DNA from: Listeria seeligeri serovar 1/2b str. SLCC3954
GTDB lineage: Bacteria; Bacillota; Bacilli; Lactobacillales; Listeriaceae
NCBI RefSeq assembly: GCF_000027145.1
Contig: NC_013891.1
Span: 1,984,001 to 2,048,000 of the forward strand
Direction: 5' to 3'
DNA: 64,000 bases
Made by a program: the position numbers and the translations under genes. Positions 34,322 through 47,069 of this stretch are shown piece after piece; the stretch's first letter is position 1, and each line of letters begins with the position of its first letter. The notes beneath the pieces are model-generated. The model searched no databases. It was not told where the DNA came from and saw only the letters and a program-made list of their open reading frames with translations.

Positions 34322-36043
34322 GTGATTGATACGACAAAGAAAAATGAAAAAGCGACAGAAAAAATAAGTAAAAGTGGTGCAGAATTATTAATCGACTCCT
34401 TGCAAAAACAACATGTCGAAATGATTTTTGGATACCCTGGTGGCGCAGTCTTACCTCTTTATGATGCTTTTTATGACTGCGATATCCCTCATATCCTAAC
34501 TAGACATGAACAAGGCGCCATCCACGCGGCAGAAGGTTATGCTCGTGTTACAGGTAAACCGGGCGTAGTTGTTGTCACAAGTGGTCCGGGAGCAACCAAT
34601 GTCTTAACTGGAATTGCCGACGCGATGAGCGACTCGATTCCACTTGTTATTTTCACTGGACAAGTTCACACACCCGGAATCGGAAAAGATGCTTTCCAAG
34701 AAGCCGACATGATTGGCCTAACCATCCCGATTACTAAATACAATTATCAAGTACGTGATGTTCGGGACTTACCAAAAATCGTCAATGAAGCTTTTCATAT
34801 CGCAAATACCGGACGTAAAGGGCCTGTTGTCGTTGATATTCCAAAAGATATGGGAATCATCCAAACAGACGCTGTTCACCCTGATACGATTGATTTGCCA
34901 GGTTATCAACCGACTTACTCACCTAACCCACTACAACTCGAAAAATTGATGCAAGCTTTATCAGCAGCAAATAAACCACTTATTCTCGCTGGTGCTGGAG
35001 TCAATCATTCCCGGGCAACTGCTGAACTTTTGGAATTTGCTGAGCGCTATCAAATTCCAATTGTGAATACACTACTTGGATTAGGAAGTTTCCCTCAAAG
35101 CCATGACTTATTTTTAGGAATGGGTGGAATGCACGGGTCCTATGCGGCTAATATGGCGCTTACTGACTGTGATCTGCTTATCAATTTCGGCTCAAGATTT
35201 GACGATCGTCTTGCAAGCGCCCCTAAAGAATTCGCGCCTAAAGCAACTATCGCTCATATCGACATTGATCCAGCAGAAATTGGCAAAATTATCGAGACAC
35301 AAATTCCTATAGTTGCTGATATTAATGAAACACTTACGCAGCTACTTCAAATGGAATTGCCTGTTTACCCGGATACTTCTCATTGGTACAAATTAAATAT
35401 GACACGTAAAAACCGCCATCCCTTTAATTTTGATAAGACGAAAAAAGCAGAAATTAAACCACAACGAGTAATTGAATTGATTGGAGAAATTACGCAAGGC
35501 GAGGCGCTTGTATCAACTGATGTTGGGCAACACCAAATGTGGACCGCACAGTTTTATCCATTCCAGTTCGATCATCAAATTATCACAAGCGGCGGTTTAG
35601 GAACAATGGGCTTTGGTTTTCCAGCGGCAGTTGGAGCACAGCTTGCTTTCCCAGATAAAACGGTTGTTGCAATTGTTGGTGATGGCGGCTTCCAGATGAC
35701 GAATCAGGAACTCGCAATATTAAATGATTATCAAATAAATGTAAAAACAGTCATTATCAATAATGGCTCGCTAGGAATGGTTCGTCAGTGGCAAGAAAAA
35801 TTCCACGGCGAGAGATATTCCCACTCCATTTTCACCAGCCAACCAGATTTTGTAAAACTGGCGGAAGCTTACGGAGTGAAAGGTATGCGCCTCACGAATC
35901 CAGAAACACTTGAAAAAGATTTGAGAAAAGCCTTCTCGCATCCTGGACCAATTGTAATTGACGTTCATGTTGCTAAAGATGAACTAGTTCTTCCGATGGT
36001 TCCAAGTGGTAAACCAAATCATCAAATGGAAGGGGTGGAATAA
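34322..36043 (+). CDS. ilvB: Acetolactate synthase, large (biosynthetic) subunit
   Basis: A ThDP/FAD enzyme condensing two pyruvates, or pyruvate with 2-oxobutyrate. The 573 residues include the catalytic Glu63 in RHEQGAIH and the ThDP site starting GDGGFQMTN and ending in IINN. The start is the GTG at 34322, with GAGGTG 6 bases before; an in-frame GTG at 34313 lies within that ribosome site. It ends directly against ilvN (TAAATG). It differs from the catabolic AlsS at 56-58 kb, which has no small subunit. Confidence 0.95.
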   Translation: MIDTTKKNEKATEKISKSGAELLIDSLQKQHVEMIFGYPGGAVLPLYDAFYDCDIPHILTRHEQGAIHAAEGYARVTGKPGVVVVTSGPGATNVLTGIADAMSDSIPLVIFTGQVHTPGIGKDAFQEADMIGLTIPITKYNYQVRDVRDLPKIVNEAFHIANTGRKGPVVVDIPKDMGIIQTDAVHPDTIDLPGYQPTYSPNPLQLEKLMQALSAANKPLILAGAGVNHSRATAELLEFAERYQIPIVNTLLGLGSFPQSHDLFLGMGGMHGSYAANMALTDCDLLINFGSRFDDRLASAPKEFAPKATIAHIDIDPAEIGKIIETQIPIVADINETLTQLLQMELPVYPDTSHWYKLNMTRKNRHPFNFDKTKKAEIKPQRVIELIGEITQGEALVSTDVGQHQMWTAQFYPFQFDHQIITSGGLGTMGFGFPAAVGAQLAFPDKTVVAIVGDGGFQMTNQELAILNDYQINVKTVIINNGSLGMVRQWQEKFHGERYSHSIFTSQPDFVKLAEAYGVKGMRLTNPETLEKDLRKAFSHPGPIVIDVHVAKDELVLPMVPSGKPNHQMEGVE

Positions 36044-36535
36044 ATGCGCCGAATTATTACTGCAACTGTCAACAACTCATCAGGCGTACTAAATCGGATT
36101 ACTGGGGTTATCTCTAGACGCCAATATAATATCGATAGTATTTCTGTTGGCTGGACCGAAATCCCTAATGTTTCGCGGATTACCATCGTTGTCCATGTCG
36201 ATTCCCTTTACGAGATTGAGCAAGTCACAAAACAACTCAATAAACAAATCGATGTGTTGAAAGTAAGCGATATTACTGACGACGCGCATATCGAACGTGA
36301 ACTTGCTTTAATTAAAATTAACTCCCCCGCCGCCTTGCGTTCCGAGCTAAATGCTGTCATCGAACCATTTAGAGCGACCGTTATTGATGTCGGTACAAAA
36401 AATGTTGTCATCCAAGTCACCGGAACAAGCGAAAAAATCGACGCCTTTGTCGATATCGTCCGCCCTTATGGAATTAAACAAATGGCAAGAACTGGCGTAA
36501 CCGGCTTTACACGAAGCGCCAAAAAAATGAATTAA
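36044..36535 (+). CDS. ilvN: Acetolactate synthase, small regulatory subunit
   Basis: The regulatory subunit that gives IlvB valine feedback sensitivity. It has 163 residues with an N-terminal ACT domain (NNSSGVLNRITGVISRRQYN) and the C-terminal activation domain. It begins on the base after the ilvB stop. Confidence 0.95.
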   Translation: MRRIITATVNNSSGVLNRITGVISRRQYNIDSISVGWTEIPNVSRITIVVHVDSLYEIEQVTKQLNKQIDVLKVSDITDDAHIERELALIKINSPAALRSELNAVIEPFRATVIDVGTKNVVIQVTGTSEKIDAFVDIVRPYGIKQMARTGVTGFTRSAKKMN

Positions 36536-36575
36536 GTACCTACAGAACAAGCAAATCAGGTGTTCTGAAATATAA

Positions 36576-37598
<1,023 letters not shown>

Positions 37599-37607
37599 TA
37601 CTTAAAA

Positions 37608-37692
37608 CGATTGCTAGGCGAGAAATCTTGCCTAGCAACCGTTTATCCATTTTCACTATGAGTTTAAGAAAGAAATGTTTCTTTCCTAAACT
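37608..37692 (+). other. Two hairpins between ilvC and leuA
   Basis: TTGCTAGGC/GCCTAGCAA (37611-37638) is followed by a 15-bp arm AGTTTAAGAAAGAAA with TTTCTTTCCTAAACT (37661-37692, one mismatch). Neither has a T-run. They may be processing or stabilising elements inside the long message. Confidence 0.6.
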
Positions 37693-37754
37693 GATACTGA
37701 AAGCAGGAAAAATCCAAGCTTCCCTATCTAATATAAAACAAGAGGTGAAATCGA

Positions 37755-39293
37755 ATGAAGAAAATCCAGTTTTTTGATACTACACTACGAGACGGCGAAC
37801 AAACCCCTGGAGTTAATTTTGACGTAAAGGAGAAAATCCAGATCGCCTTACAACTCGAAAAACTCGGGATTGATGTAATTGAAGCCGGCTTTCCGATTTC
37901 TTCTCCTGGAGATTTTGAATGCGTCAAGGCCATTGCAAATGCGATTAAACATTGTTCTGTAACAGGGCTAGCTCGCTGCGTTGAAGGAGATATCGACCGG
38001 GCAGAGGAAGCACTTCAAGAAGCTGTTTCTCCGCAAATACATATCTTCCTAGCAACAAGCGATGTACACATGGAATACAAACTAAAAATGAGTCGGGCGG
38101 AAGTGCTTACTTCCATTAAACACCACGTAAGTTATGCAAGACAAAAATTTGATGTAGTTCAATTTTCACCAGAAGATGCAACAAGAACGGAGCGAGCGTT
38201 TCTTATCGAAGCTGTCCAAACAGCGATTGATGCCGGGGCAACTGTTATCAACATTCCCGATACAGTCGGTTATACAAATCCAACTGAATTTGGTCAATTA
38301 TTCCAAGACTTGCGCCGCGAAATCAAACAATTTGATGATGTTACTTTTGCCTCCCACTGTCACGATGACCTTGGTATGGCGACTGCTAATGCACTTGCTG
38401 CTATCGAAAATGGTGCAACACGAGTCGAAGGAACAATTAATGGTATAGGCGAACGTGCCGGGAATACTGCACTAGAAGAAGTCGCAGTTGCGCTTCATAT
38501 TCGCAAAGATTTTTATCAAGCAGAAACGAACATTGTTTTGAATCAATTTAAAAACTCTAGTGATTTGATTAGTCGGTTGTCGGGGATGCCTGTTCCACGT
38601 AATAAAGCGGTTATTGGTGGAAATGCCTATGCCCACGAATCCGGCATCCATCAAGACGGCGTGCTAAAAAATCCAGATACGTACGAAATTATTACTCCTG
38701 CTCTTGTCGGCGTCGATAAAAACTCCCTGCCGCTTGGAAAACTTTCTGGTAAACATGCTTTCAATACCCGCATGGAAGAAATGGGTTATGCCCTTAACGA
38801 ACAAGAACAAAAAGATGCCTTCAAACGCTTTAAACAACTAGCTGATGCGAAAAAAGAAGTAACCGAAGAAGACCTTCATGCGCTTATCCTAGGTCAGTCT
38901 TCTGAGTCGGCGGATGATTTTGAATTAAAACATTTACAAGTCCAATATGTTACTGGCGGAGTTCAAGGTGCTATCGTTCGAATTGAAGAAAAAGACGGCG
39001 CTACTCTTGAAGATGCAGCAACAGGTTCTGGAAGTATTGAAGCTATTTATAACACGATTAATCGCCTGATGAAACAAGATATTTCCTTAACCGATTATCG
39101 CATTCAAGCAATCACAGCTGGACAAGATGCACAAGCAGAAGTTCACGTTGTAGTTAAAAATGCTAACGGCGCTGAATTTCACGGTATCGGAATTGATTTT
39201 GACGTATTAACTGCAAGCGCTAAAGCTTACTTACAAGCATCCGGCAAAAGCAAAACCGTCACCAACCAAGCTGATTTTGAGGAGGTAAAATGA
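37755..39293 (+). CDS. leuA: 2-Isopropylmalate synthase
   Basis: The first committed step of leucine synthesis: acetyl-CoA plus 2-ketoisovalerate. It has 512 residues: a barrel domain with [17 protein letters not shown] and the metal His pair in ASHCHDDLG, and a C-terminal allosteric domain that senses leucine. The upstream gap holds two hairpins. GAGGTG precedes the ATG. Confidence 0.96.
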   Translation: MKKIQFFDTTLRDGEQTPGVNFDVKEKIQIALQLEKLGIDVIEAGFPISSPGDFECVKAIANAIKHCSVTGLARCVEGDIDRAEEALQEAVSPQIHIFLATSDVHMEYKLKMSRAEVLTSIKHHVSYARQKFDVVQFSPEDATRTERAFLIEAVQTAIDAGATVINIPDTVGYTNPTEFGQLFQDLRREIKQFDDVTFASHCHDDLGMATANALAAIENGATRVEGTINGIGERAGNTALEEVAVALHIRKDFYQAETNIVLNQFKNSSDLISRLSGMPVPRNKAVIGGNAYAHESGIHQDGVLKNPDTYEIITPALVGVDKNSLPLGKLSGKHAFNTRMEEMGYALNEQEQKDAFKRFKQLADAKKEVTEEDLHALILGQSSESADDFELKHLQVQYVTGGVQGAIVRIEEKDGATLEDAATGSGSIEAIYNTINRLMKQDISLTDYRIQAITAGQDAQAEVHVVVKNANGAEFHGIGIDFDVLTASAKAYLQASGKSKTVTNQADFEEVK

Positions 39294-39294
39294 C

Positions 39295-40347
39295 GTGACT
39301 TACAAAATTACCTCTCTAGCTGGCGACGGTATTGGTCCAGAAATTATGACAGCTGGTATCCAAGTCCTCCAAGCCATTGCTAAGAAATATCAGCACACAT
39401 TTGAAATCGAATCTCACCTATTTGGTGGCGCAGGTATTGACGCTACTGGAAATCCAATTCCTGACTCAACCCTCAAAGCCTGCCAAAATGCCGATGCGAT
39501 TTTACTAGGTGCAATTGGCGGTCCAAAATGGGATAATGCGGCAAAACGACCAGAAGATGGTTTACTTGCTCTTAGAAAAGCACTTGGTCTATTTGCTAAC
39601 ATCCGACCTATCCAAGTTCCAAGTTCGATTTCACACCTCTCCCCTTTAAAAAAAGATATTGTGGAAGGCACTGATTTTATCGTTGTTCGGGAACTTACTG
39701 GTGGCTTGTACTTCGGTGAGCCAAAACATTGGAATGAAGATGCAGCGGTTGATTCTTTAACTTATACGCGAGCAGAAATCGAACGAATTATCGAAAAAGC
39801 CTTCGTGATTGCTGCTACAAGAAATAAAAAAGTGACTTCGGTCGACAAAGCTAACGTACTCGCTTCTAGCAAACTATGGCGTCAAATTGCCGAAGAAGTA
39901 GCTAGCAAGCATCCAGATATTACTCTAGAGCATTTATATGTAGATGCTGCTGCGATGATACTTATACAACGTCCGACTACTTTTGATGTAATTGTTACGG
40001 AAAACTTATTCGGTGATATTTTAAGTGATGAGGCCTCTGTAATTACTGGCTCACTAGGTATGTTACCTTCTGCCAGTCATGCGGAAAGTGGCCCTTCATT
40101 ATATGAGCCTATTCATGGTTCAGCGCCCGATATCGCAGGTCAAAATATCGCTAATCCAATGTCGATGATTTCTTCCGTATCTATGATGTTGCGCCAATCT
40201 TTCGGACTTTTCATGGAAGCTGATGTGATTGATAAAGCAACAGCCGCAACAATGGAAGCTGGATTTTTAACCGCTGACTTAGGTGGAACTACATCTACCA
40301 CTGACTTTACGAATGAAGTACTAAAACAAATTGAAGGAGGAGAATAA
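39295..40347 (+). CDS. leuB: 3-Isopropylmalate dehydrogenase
   Basis: NAD-dependent oxidation and decarboxylation of 3-isopropylmalate. It has 350 residues of the isocitrate/isopropylmalate dehydrogenase fold, with [19 protein letters not shown] and [11 protein letters not shown]. The GTG start is one base after the leuA stop, with GGAGG upstream. Confidence 0.96.
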   Translation: MTYKITSLAGDGIGPEIMTAGIQVLQAIAKKYQHTFEIESHLFGGAGIDATGNPIPDSTLKACQNADAILLGAIGGPKWDNAAKRPEDGLLALRKALGLFANIRPIQVPSSISHLSPLKKDIVEGTDFIVVRELTGGLYFGEPKHWNEDAAVDSLTYTRAEIERIIEKAFVIAATRNKKVTSVDKANVLASSKLWRQIAEEVASKHPDITLEHLYVDAAAMILIQRPTTFDVIVTENLFGDILSDEASVITGSLGMLPSASHAESGPSLYEPIHGSAPDIAGQNIANPMSMISSVSMMLRQSFGLFMEADVIDKATAATMEAGFLTADLGGTTSTTDFTNEVLKQIEGGE

Positions 40348-40349
40348 AA

Positions 40350-41738
40350 ATGGGGAAAACACTTTTTGATAAACTTTGGAACCGCCACGTCATTTATGGC
40401 AAAGAAGGTGAACCACAGTTATTATACGTTGACCTACATTTGATTCATGAAGTAACTTCTCCTCAAGCGTTTGAAGGGCTTCGAATGGAAAACAGACCAC
40501 TGCGCAGACCAGATAAAACTTTTGCGACGATGGATCACAACGTTCCAACTGAAGATATTTTTAACATTCAAGACCTTGTCGCGAAAAAGCAAATTGAAGC
40601 ACTACAAACAAATTGTGCTGAATTTGGTGTCACTCTGGCAGATATGGGTAGCGAGCGCCAAGGTATCGTTCATATGGTCGGACCTGAAACTGGACTTACT
40701 CAACCCGGAAAAGTAATTGTTTGTGGAGATTCTCATACCGCAACACATGGCGCATTTGGAGCAATTGGTTTTGGAATTGGTTCTAGTGAAGTGGAACATG
40801 TTTTTGCGACCCAAACTATTTGGCAACAAAAACCAAAATCAATGGGAATTGAAATTAACGGCAAACTTCCAAAAGGCGTCTATGCAAAAGATATTATTTT
40901 GCATTTAATTGCGACTTATGGTGTAGCATTTGGTACCGGCTATGCAGTGGAATATTACGGCGAAACTATTCGCAATATGTCGATGGAAGAACGGATGACG
41001 ATTTGTAATATGGCGATTGAAGGTGGCGCCAAAATGGGCATGATGGCTCCCGATGCAACAACTTTTGAATATGTTCGTGGTCGTGAATACGCTCCAAGTG
41101 ATATGGATGCAGCGATTCGTGACTGGGAAACACTCAGAACAGACGAAGATGCAACCTATGACCTTCATATTCAGATGGATGCAAGCATTTTGGAACCATA
41201 TGTCACTTGGGGTACTAATCCAGAAATGGGCGTCCCTTTTTCCAAAGCATTTCCAGAAATTAAAGATATGAACTACGAGCGAGCTTATGAATATATGGGG
41301 CTAAAACCTGGACAAACAGCGGAACAAATTGAACTTGGTTATGTTTTTATCGGTTCTTGTACAAATGCCAGACTTTCTGATTTGGAAGAAGCGGCACGTA
41401 TCGTTAAAGGAAATAAAGTGAAAAATAACATTCGTGCACTAGTCGTTCCAGGTTCTCGTCAAGTTCGTAATGCCGCCGAAGCAATTGGACTTGATAAAGT
41501 ATTTAAAGAAGCTGGATTTGAATGGCGCGAACCTGGTTGTTCGATGTGCCTAGGCATGAATCCCGACCAAGTTCCAGACGGCGTTCACTGCGCTTCTACT
41601 TCGAACCGGAACTTTGAAGGTCGCCAAGGAAAAGGCGCACGCACACATCTTGTTTCTCCAGCAATGGCTGCAGCAGCGGCAATTAATGGACACTTTATTG
41701 ATATTCGTAAGGAGGCGGTTATAAGTGGAAGCAATTAA
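40350..41738 (+). CDS. leuC: 3-Isopropylmalate dehydratase, large subunit
   Basis: An aconitase-type isomerase with a 4Fe-4S cluster, working with LeuD. It has 462 residues. Cluster Cys residues lie in [15 protein letters not shown] and in the C-terminal [23 protein letters not shown] is the family signature. It overlaps leuD by 14 bases. Confidence 0.96.
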   Translation: MGKTLFDKLWNRHVIYGKEGEPQLLYVDLHLIHEVTSPQAFEGLRMENRPLRRPDKTFATMDHNVPTEDIFNIQDLVAKKQIEALQTNCAEFGVTLADMGSERQGIVHMVGPETGLTQPGKVIVCGDSHTATHGAFGAIGFGIGSSEVEHVFATQTIWQQKPKSMGIEINGKLPKGVYAKDIILHLIATYGVAFGTGYAVEYYGETIRNMSMEERMTICNMAIEGGAKMGMMAPDATTFEYVRGREYAPSDMDAAIRDWETLRTDEDATYDLHIQMDASILEPYVTWGTNPEMGVPFSKAFPEIKDMNYERAYEYMGLKPGQTAEQIELGYVFIGSCTNARLSDLEEAARIVKGNKVKNNIRALVVPGSRQVRNAAEAIGLDKVFKEAGFEWREPGCSMCLGMNPDQVPDGVHCASTSNRNFEGRQGKGARTHLVSPAMAAAAAINGHFIDIRKEAVISGSN

Positions 41739-42306
41739 AGTACACATTGGCAAAACAGTAGCACTTATGAATGATAACATTGATACCGACCAAATTATTC
41801 CAAAAAGTTTCCTAAAACGCATCGAGCGTACTGGTTTTGGTGAATTTCTCTTTGACAGTTGGCGCTATTTGCCAAACCGAAAACCAAATCCAGATTTTCC
41901 GTTAAATGCACCAGATAGACAAGAGGCAACTATTTTAATTACAGGTGATAATTTTGGCTGCGGCTCCTCTCGCGAACATGCTGCTTGGGCTTTGCTTGAT
42001 TACCGGTTCCGAGTTATTATTGCAGGAAGTTACAGTGATATTTTTTATATGAATTGTACCAAAAATGGTGTGCTTCCAATCGTTCTTCCAAAAGAAACGC
42101 GCGAAAAATTAGCGGAAATCCCGGCCGATGAACAAGTAACAATTGATTTACCAAACCAAGAAATTATTAGTTCAGTTGGAACCTATCCATTCGAAATAGA
42201 CGCAACATGGAAAAATAAATTTATTAATGGATTAGACGATATTGCTATTACATTTGAACATATTGATGCAATTAAAGCGTACGAACAAAAAGTCGATTCG
42301 ATTTAA
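41725..42306 (+). CDS. leuD: 3-Isopropylmalate dehydratase, small subunit
   Basis: The swivel subunit that completes the LeuC active site. It has 193 residues with the signature [13 protein letters not shown] and NIDTDQIIP. The GTG start lies inside leuC with AAGGAGG upstream. Confidence 0.95.
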   Translation: MEAIKVHIGKTVALMNDNIDTDQIIPKSFLKRIERTGFGEFLFDSWRYLPNRKPNPDFPLNAPDRQEATILITGDNFGCGSSREHAAWALLDYRFRVIIAGSYSDIFYMNCTKNGVLPIVLPKETREKLAEIPADEQVTIDLPNQEIISSVGTYPFEIDATWKNKFINGLDDIAITFEHIDAIKAYEQKVDSI

Positions 42307-42321
42307 GAAAAGGTAGTGAGG

Positions 42322-43593
42322 ATGATGGAATTAGTTGATTTATTAGTAACTGAAAAAGATGTCGAACAAGCCTATAACGTGCTAAAATCTGTCGTCAAAC
42401 ATACACCGCTCGAATATGATTTTTATCTTTCCGAAAAATATCATTGCAACGTGTATTTAAAACGAGAAGATTTACAACGCGTTCGCTCCTTCAAATTACG
42501 AGGTGCTTTTTATGCGATTTCACGACTTTCAGCGGAGAAATTAGAACGGGGAGTTGTTTGTGCAAGTGCAGGAAACCACGCGCAAGGAGTCGCCTATACG
42601 TGTAAAAGAATGACTGTACCCGCAACGATTTTCATGCCAACCACCACCCCGCAACAAAAAGTATCACAAGTGAAGTTTTTCGGTGGCAGTAATGTCGAAG
42701 TTGTTTTAACCGGAGATACATTCGATGCTTCTGCTGCAGCGGCAAAAAAATTCGCCGAAGAGCATGAACAAGCATTTATCCCGCCATTTGATGATCCAGA
42801 TATTATCGCTGGTCAAGGTTCGCTTGCTGTTGAAATGGTAGCAGATTTAAATAAGGCGCATGAGCAAGCCGATTATGTATTTGCTGGAATTGGTGGTGGT
42901 GGTTTAATTAGTGGTGTCGCTACCTACTTAAAAGCCAAAAGCCCAATTACCAAAATTATCGGTGTAGAACCTGAGGGCGCTCCTTCGATGACAGAAGCGT
43001 TAAAACAAAACCAAGTCGTTGTATTAGATAAGATTGACAAATTCGTTGATGGTGCTGCTGTTAGAGAAGTCGGTAATTTAACATTTGAGCATGCCAAAGT
43101 GTTAGTAGATGAAGTTACAACTGTTTCTGAAGGCTCAGTTTGTTCGACGATTTTAGATATGTATACAAAACAAGCTATAGTTGCCGAACCAGCCGGAGCC
43201 CTTTCCGTTGCAGCACTTGAAACTTATCGCGATGAAATTAAAGACAAAACCGTTGTCTGCATTATCAGCGGCGGTAACAATGATATAAACCGGATGCAAG
43301 AAATTGAAGAACGTTCCTTGCTTCATGAAGGATTAAAACATTACTTTATCGTTAATTTCTCTCAAAGACCAGGCGCACTAAAAGAGTTCGTTAACGATGT
43401 ACTCGGTCCGCACGATGATATTACTAAGTTTGAATATACCAAAAAAGTGAATCGTGGTAACGGACCTGTTATCATTGGCGTACTTCTACAAGATAAAAAT
43501 GATTATGAAGGATTGCTTGATCGAGTAGCTGCCTTTGATCCAAGTTATATTCCTATAAATGATAACCAAACTCTTTATACGCTACTTGTTTAA
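42322..43593 (+). CDS. ilvA: Threonine dehydratase (biosynthetic)
   Basis: A PLP enzyme that deaminates threonine to 2-oxobutyrate for isoleucine. It has 423 residues, the short Bacillus-like form with a single C-terminal ACT-like regulatory domain. The PLP lysine is Lys58 in [18 protein letters not shown] and GGGGLISG bind the cofactor phosphate. The start is placed at the first of two adjacent ATGs (42322 or 42325), 8 bases after AAAGG. It closes the operon; a terminator follows. Confidence 0.94.
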   Translation: MMELVDLLVTEKDVEQAYNVLKSVVKHTPLEYDFYLSEKYHCNVYLKREDLQRVRSFKLRGAFYAISRLSAEKLERGVVCASAGNHAQGVAYTCKRMTVPATIFMPTTTPQQKVSQVKFFGGSNVEVVLTGDTFDASAAAAKKFAEEHEQAFIPPFDDPDIIAGQGSLAVEMVADLNKAHEQADYVFAGIGGGGLISGVATYLKAKSPITKIIGVEPEGAPSMTEALKQNQVVVLDKIDKFVDGAAVREVGNLTFEHAKVLVDEVTTVSEGSVCSTILDMYTKQAIVAEPAGALSVAALETYRDEIKDKTVVCIISGGNNDINRMQEIEERSLLHEGLKHYFIVNFSQRPGALKEFVNDVLGPHDDITKFEYTKKVNRGNGPVIIGVLLQDKNDYEGLLDRVAAFDPSYIPINDNQTLYTLLV

Positions 43594-43595
43594 AA

Positions 43596-43630
43596 AAGGT
43601 TTCCTACTTTTTCGTAGGAGCCTTTTTATA
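43596..43630 (+). terminator. Terminator of the ilv-leu operon
   Basis: AAGGTTTCCTAC pairs with GTAGGAGCCTT (one bulge), followed by TTTTTAT, directly after the ilvA stop. Confidence 0.82.
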
Positions 43631-43738
43631 TTACAGTTTACCCCGCTGTTATAGTAACAGTTTATTGCAAGAATCGGTTTAAAATCTTTTGTTTACGGAT
43701 ATAAAGTAGTATAATGGCTATATAGAAAATAAACTGTA
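43631..43738 (+). promoter_or_regulatory. alsD promoter region with TAACAGTTT repeats
   Basis: Two tandem copies, TTACAGTTT (43631-43639) and TAACAGTTT (43655-43663), lie upstream; the second forms a 15-bp palindrome, CTGTTATAGTAACAG (43646-43660). The -10 TATAAT is at 43710-43715, preceded by AAAGTAG. A further AAACTGTA copy (43731-43738) is downstream of the start. The same layout occurs at alsS. Confidence 0.6.
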
Positions 43739-43786
43739 TTATTTATAATCAACTTTTTATATATAACAATTCAAGGAGTGGCAAAT

Positions 43787-44506
43787 ATGGACACAGTAAG
43801 AAAAAATCGATTATTTCAACATTCAACAATGGCGGCACTTGTCGGCGGGTTATTTAGTGGGACAACTAGTTTCAAAGAATTACTCCAACACGGCGACCTT
43901 GGTATCGGAACGCTTGACGAATTTGACGGAGAACTAATTATTTTAGATGGTGAAGCTTTTCAAATCCGTTCAGACGGGCATGCTTATAAAGTAAAGCCAG
44001 AAGACACAACGCCATACGCCAGCACTACTTTCTTTGATGCAGATACTTCTTTTAAAGTGTCAGAACCTACCTCAAAACAAGTTGTTGAGGAAAAAATTGC
44101 AGATTTAGTACAAGGACCGAATGTATTTTATGCTGTGAAAATGACAGGAAACTTCCGATATGTTGATACTCGAGTTGTCCCAAAACAACAAAGACCTTAT
44201 CCGCCATTAATTGAAGCGGTGAAAGAACAACCAACGTATCATTTTGAATATATTACTGGTACGATTGTCGGTTTTTGGACCCCTGCTTATATAAGCGGAA
44301 TTGGTGTCTCTGGTTACCATGTTCATTTTATTGATGATATGCGTAAAATTGGTGGTCATGTGTTTGACTACGAGATGTTAGAGGGTACAGTCGAAGTTGC
44401 ACAACAAACAGAATTCGAATTACAATTACCACAAACAACGGAATTTCTTAGAAGTGATTTAAGTACGCCGGATATGTTGGAACAGATTGAAGCTGCGGAA
44501 AATTAA
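43787..44506 (+). CDS. alsD: Alpha-acetolactate decarboxylase
   Basis: It decarboxylates acetolactate to acetoin, a neutral overflow product. It has 239 residues; metal-binding His residues lie in SGYHVHFIDD and GGHVFDYE. The start at 43787 has AAGGAG 8-10 bases upstream; a GTG at 43778 overlaps that site. Unlike Bacillus, it is not next to alsS, which is 12 kb away, but both promoters share motifs. Confidence 0.94.
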   Translation: MDTVRKNRLFQHSTMAALVGGLFSGTTSFKELLQHGDLGIGTLDEFDGELIILDGEAFQIRSDGHAYKVKPEDTTPYASTTFFDADTSFKVSEPTSKQVVEEKIADLVQGPNVFYAVKMTGNFRYVDTRVVPKQQRPYPPLIEAVKEQPTYHFEYITGTIVGFWTPAYISGIGVSGYHVHFIDDMRKIGGHVFDYEMLEGTVEVAQQTEFELQLPQTTEFLRSDLSTPDMLEQIEAAEN

Positions 44507-44550
44507 AAAAAGCGCCAAAGTTAATTAAATTAACTTTGGTGCTTTTTTTA
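44505..44550. terminator. Bidirectional terminator between alsD and pdp
   Basis: AGCGCCAAAGTTAAT and ATTAACTTTGGTGCT form a 15-bp stem (one G-U) with a tiny loop and A/T runs on each side. Confidence 0.93.
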
Positions 44551-45843
44551 TTCTGTAATTACTTTATGAATAAGGGTTGGTGCTACTGCTTGATTGGAAA
44601 TTTCAATGTTTTCGTAGATTTTTGCTTTAACGTTTTCTACATCTTCTTGGTCTGCAAAAATCGTTACTAGTGGTTCGCCTGCTTTGACAGGGTCTCCTAC
44701 TTTTTTACGGAGCATTAAACCGACCGCTAGATTAATTTCGTCTTCTTTTGTTGCGCGTCCAGCACCTAAGATCATTGCCGCGATTCCAATTTCGTCAGCG
44801 ATAATTTTGCTTACAAAGCCGGATGTTTTTGCTGGAACTTCGATTTGGAATTTAGCTTGTGGAAGTTTTTCAGGATGATCGACAATGCTTGCGTCGCCAC
44901 CTTGGTTAGCAAGGAAGGTCTTGAATTTTTCTAATGCTGCACCGTTTTCGATTACTTCGATTAGCTTGGCGCGCGCTTCTTCTAGTGTTTCCGCTTGTTT
45001 TGCTAAGACAACCATTTGGCTACCTAAAACTAATACTAATTCGGTTAAGTCTTTTGGACCTTCTCCTTTTAACGTATCAATTGCTTCTTTGACTTCTAGG
45101 GCGTTTCCGATTGCTTCACCAAGTGGTTGAGACATGTCAGAAATAACGGCCATTGTATTACGACCGACATTATTGCCGATTCGAACCATTGCATGAGCTA
45201 GATTTTCGGCATCTTCATCGGTTTTCATAAATGCACCAGCACCTGTTTTCACATCAAGCACGATGGCGTCTGCACCGGCAGCAATTTTTTTACTCATAAT
45301 CGAGCTGGCGATTAACGGGATGGAATTAACGGTTCCTGTTACATCACGAAGCGCGTACATTTTTTTATCAGCAGGAGTTAAATTACCTGATTGCCCAATA
45401 ACGGCTACTTTATCGCGATTGACTAAATTAATAAAATCTTTTTTGTCTAGTTCAATGTGGAAACCTGCGATTGATTCTAGTTTATCAATAGTTCCACCAG
45501 TATGACCTAAGCCACGACCGGACATTTTTGCAACTGGAACGCCGACTGCTGCAACTAGTGGGGCAAGAACAAGTGTTGTTGTATCGCCTACACCGCCTGT
45601 ACTATGTTTATCGACTTTGATTCCTTCAATTGCGGATAAATCAATCGTATCTCCGGAGCCAACCATTGCCATTGTTAAATCGGCGCGCTCCTCGTCATTC
45701 ATATCTTGGAAAAAGATGGCCATGGCTAGAGCACTTGCTTGATAATCTGGAATTTCCCCATTCGTATACCCATCAATGAAAAACTGAATTTCTTCGGTTG
45801 ATAAAGCTTTACCATCCCTTTTTTTGGAAATAATATCCACCAT
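44548..45843 (-). CDS. pdp: Pyrimidine-nucleoside phosphorylase
   Basis: It phosphorolyses thymidine, deoxyuridine and uridine to base and sugar-1-phosphate. It has 431 residues of the nucleoside phosphorylase II fold, with [10 protein letters not shown] (phosphate site), [17 protein letters not shown] and [10 protein letters not shown]. The start at 45843 follows CGGAGA by 8 bases; the open frame runs 18 codons further up without a ribosome site. Its product feeds DeoB and DeoC. Confidence 0.94.
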   Translation of the reverse strand: MVDIISKKRDGKALSTEEIQFFIDGYTNGEIPDYQASALAMAIFFQDMNDEERADLTMAMVGSGDTIDLSAIEGIKVDKHSTGGVGDTTTLVLAPLVAAVGVPVAKMSGRGLGHTGGTIDKLESIAGFHIELDKKDFINLVNRDKVAVIGQSGNLTPADKKMYALRDVTGTVNSIPLIASSIMSKKIAAGADAIVLDVKTGAGAFMKTDEDAENLAHAMVRIGNNVGRNTMAVISDMSQPLGEAIGNALEVKEAIDTLKGEGPKDLTELVLVLGSQMVVLAKQAETLEEARAKLIEVIENGAALEKFKTFLANQGGDASIVDHPEKLPQAKFQIEVPAKTSGFVSKIIADEIGIAAMILGAGRATKEDEINLAVGLMLRKKVGDPVKAGEPLVTIFADQEDVENVKAKIYENIEISNQAVAPTLIHKVITE

Positions 45844-45904
45844 TCTCACTTCTCCGTCACCCTTTCTTTTCGTCCACTTTAGCATTTTATGTATCATTTT
45901 TGAG

Positions 45905-45936
45905 AACGGTTACACTTTTCAAGTAAACCGTTTTAC
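45905..45936. promoter_or_regulatory. Operator-like inverted repeats upstream of pdp
   Basis: AACGGTT (45905-45911) and AACCGTT (45927-45933) face each other, and GTAAACCGTTTTAC (45923-45936) is itself a near-palindrome with a CG-containing centre, like LacI-family operators. The LacI-type gene is directly upstream. The assignment is inferred. Confidence 0.5.
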
Positions 45937-45979
45937 TAAACAAGAACATGTACTAACATGCTCACTATATCGTACTCAC

Positions 45980-46990
45980 TTACTTGTTGTCAATACTTTT
46001 TGTACTGCTTCGATTGATTAGAGAAATATCGAGTAAACGATTCTCTAATTTCTCGGTTGGGTTTTGAATATTTTTTAGTAATAGTTCTGCAGCTATCGCG
46101 CCAATTCCATAAATCGGCTGGCGAATTGTCGTAAGCGGTGGCGTCATATATTCGGAAAGTTCAATATCATCAAAGCCAATCACACTTAAATCATTTGGAA
46201 CATTTAGGCCTTTTTCAAGAGCAGCACGATATGTCCCCATTGCCATTAAATCATTGGTCGCAAAAATCGCTGTGATACTCTCTGTTAATAATTTTTGTGT
46301 AGCAACATAACCAGCATTCATCGTTTGGTCCCCGCTCACAATCCAACTTTCTTCTACAACGAGATGATATTTTTTCATGCATGCTAAATATCCTTCATAA
46401 CGTTCGTGTACATTATAGAAAGACGTGTCTGAAATAATAATACCAATATTTGTATGCCCGAGATTAATTAAATGTTCGGTTGCCATGAATCCGCCTTTAA
46501 AATCGTCAATAGCAATATTGCCTTCCGGACGAGGATTACGCTGCCGATCGAGTAAAATGTACGGGGCGCGCTTTTCTTCCATGCGAGCAATGACGCCAGA
46601 AAGCAGAATATTCGGGCTGGCGATAATTAAGCCATCGACAGCCCGGTGTAATAATTCTTCTACGTATAAATCTTCGCGCGCTTTATCATTAGAAGAGTTA
46701 CAGAGCATAATCATATAACCTTCTTTATTTAAGTAATCTTCCGCCCCTTTAACCATTTGTGAAAAAAATGGATCGGTGACTTCCGGAACAATCATCCCGA
46801 TGGTGTTTGTGTGACTAACAATCATATTTTTAGCGAAAAAATTTGGTTTGTATGACATTTCTTTTGCTGTTTTAAGAACTTTCGCGCGGGTTAAATCGCT
46901 AAATCGTTCTCCTTTGCCATTCAAAATTTGAGAAATGGTCGTAATCGAAACGCCTGTTTTTTCTGCTATTTCGCGGATGGTTGCAGCCAT
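45980..46990 (-). CDS. LacI-family transcriptional regulator
   Basis: A 336-residue repressor: the N-terminal helix-turn-helix (TIREIAEKTGVSITTISQILNG, hinge RFSDLTRAKVL) and a periplasmic-binding-like sensor domain. It sits between pdp and deoC on the same strand, so it could sense a sugar phosphate or a nucleoside. The effector is not recognisable. An inverted repeat (TCTTCTTA...TTAAGAAGA, 47008-47034) lies just upstream of its start and may be a self-operator. Confidence 0.86.
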   Translation of the reverse strand: MAATIREIAEKTGVSITTISQILNGKGERFSDLTRAKVLKTAKEMSYKPNFFAKNMIVSHTNTIGMIVPEVTDPFFSQMVKGAEDYLNKEGYMIMLCNSSNDKAREDLYVEELLHRAVDGLIIASPNILLSGVIARMEEKRAPYILLDRQRNPRPEGNIAIDDFKGGFMATEHLINLGHTNIGIIISDTSFYNVHERYEGYLACMKKYHLVVEESWIVSGDQTMNAGYVATQKLLTESITAIFATNDLMAMGTYRAALEKGLNVPNDLSVIGFDDIELSEYMTPPLTTIRQPIYGIGAIAAELLLKNIQNPTEKLENRLLDISLINRSSTKSIDNK

Positions 46991-47069
46991 TTAAACTCCC
47001 CCAGTCAGATTATCTATTCTTCTTATTTTGACATATTTAAGAAGATTAATAAAGGGGTTTCATAGAAAA

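Noticed and set aside
45923-45936. cre site before pdp
   Set aside because: The CG centre is present but the outer TG and CA of the cre consensus are missing; a LacI-type operator fits better.
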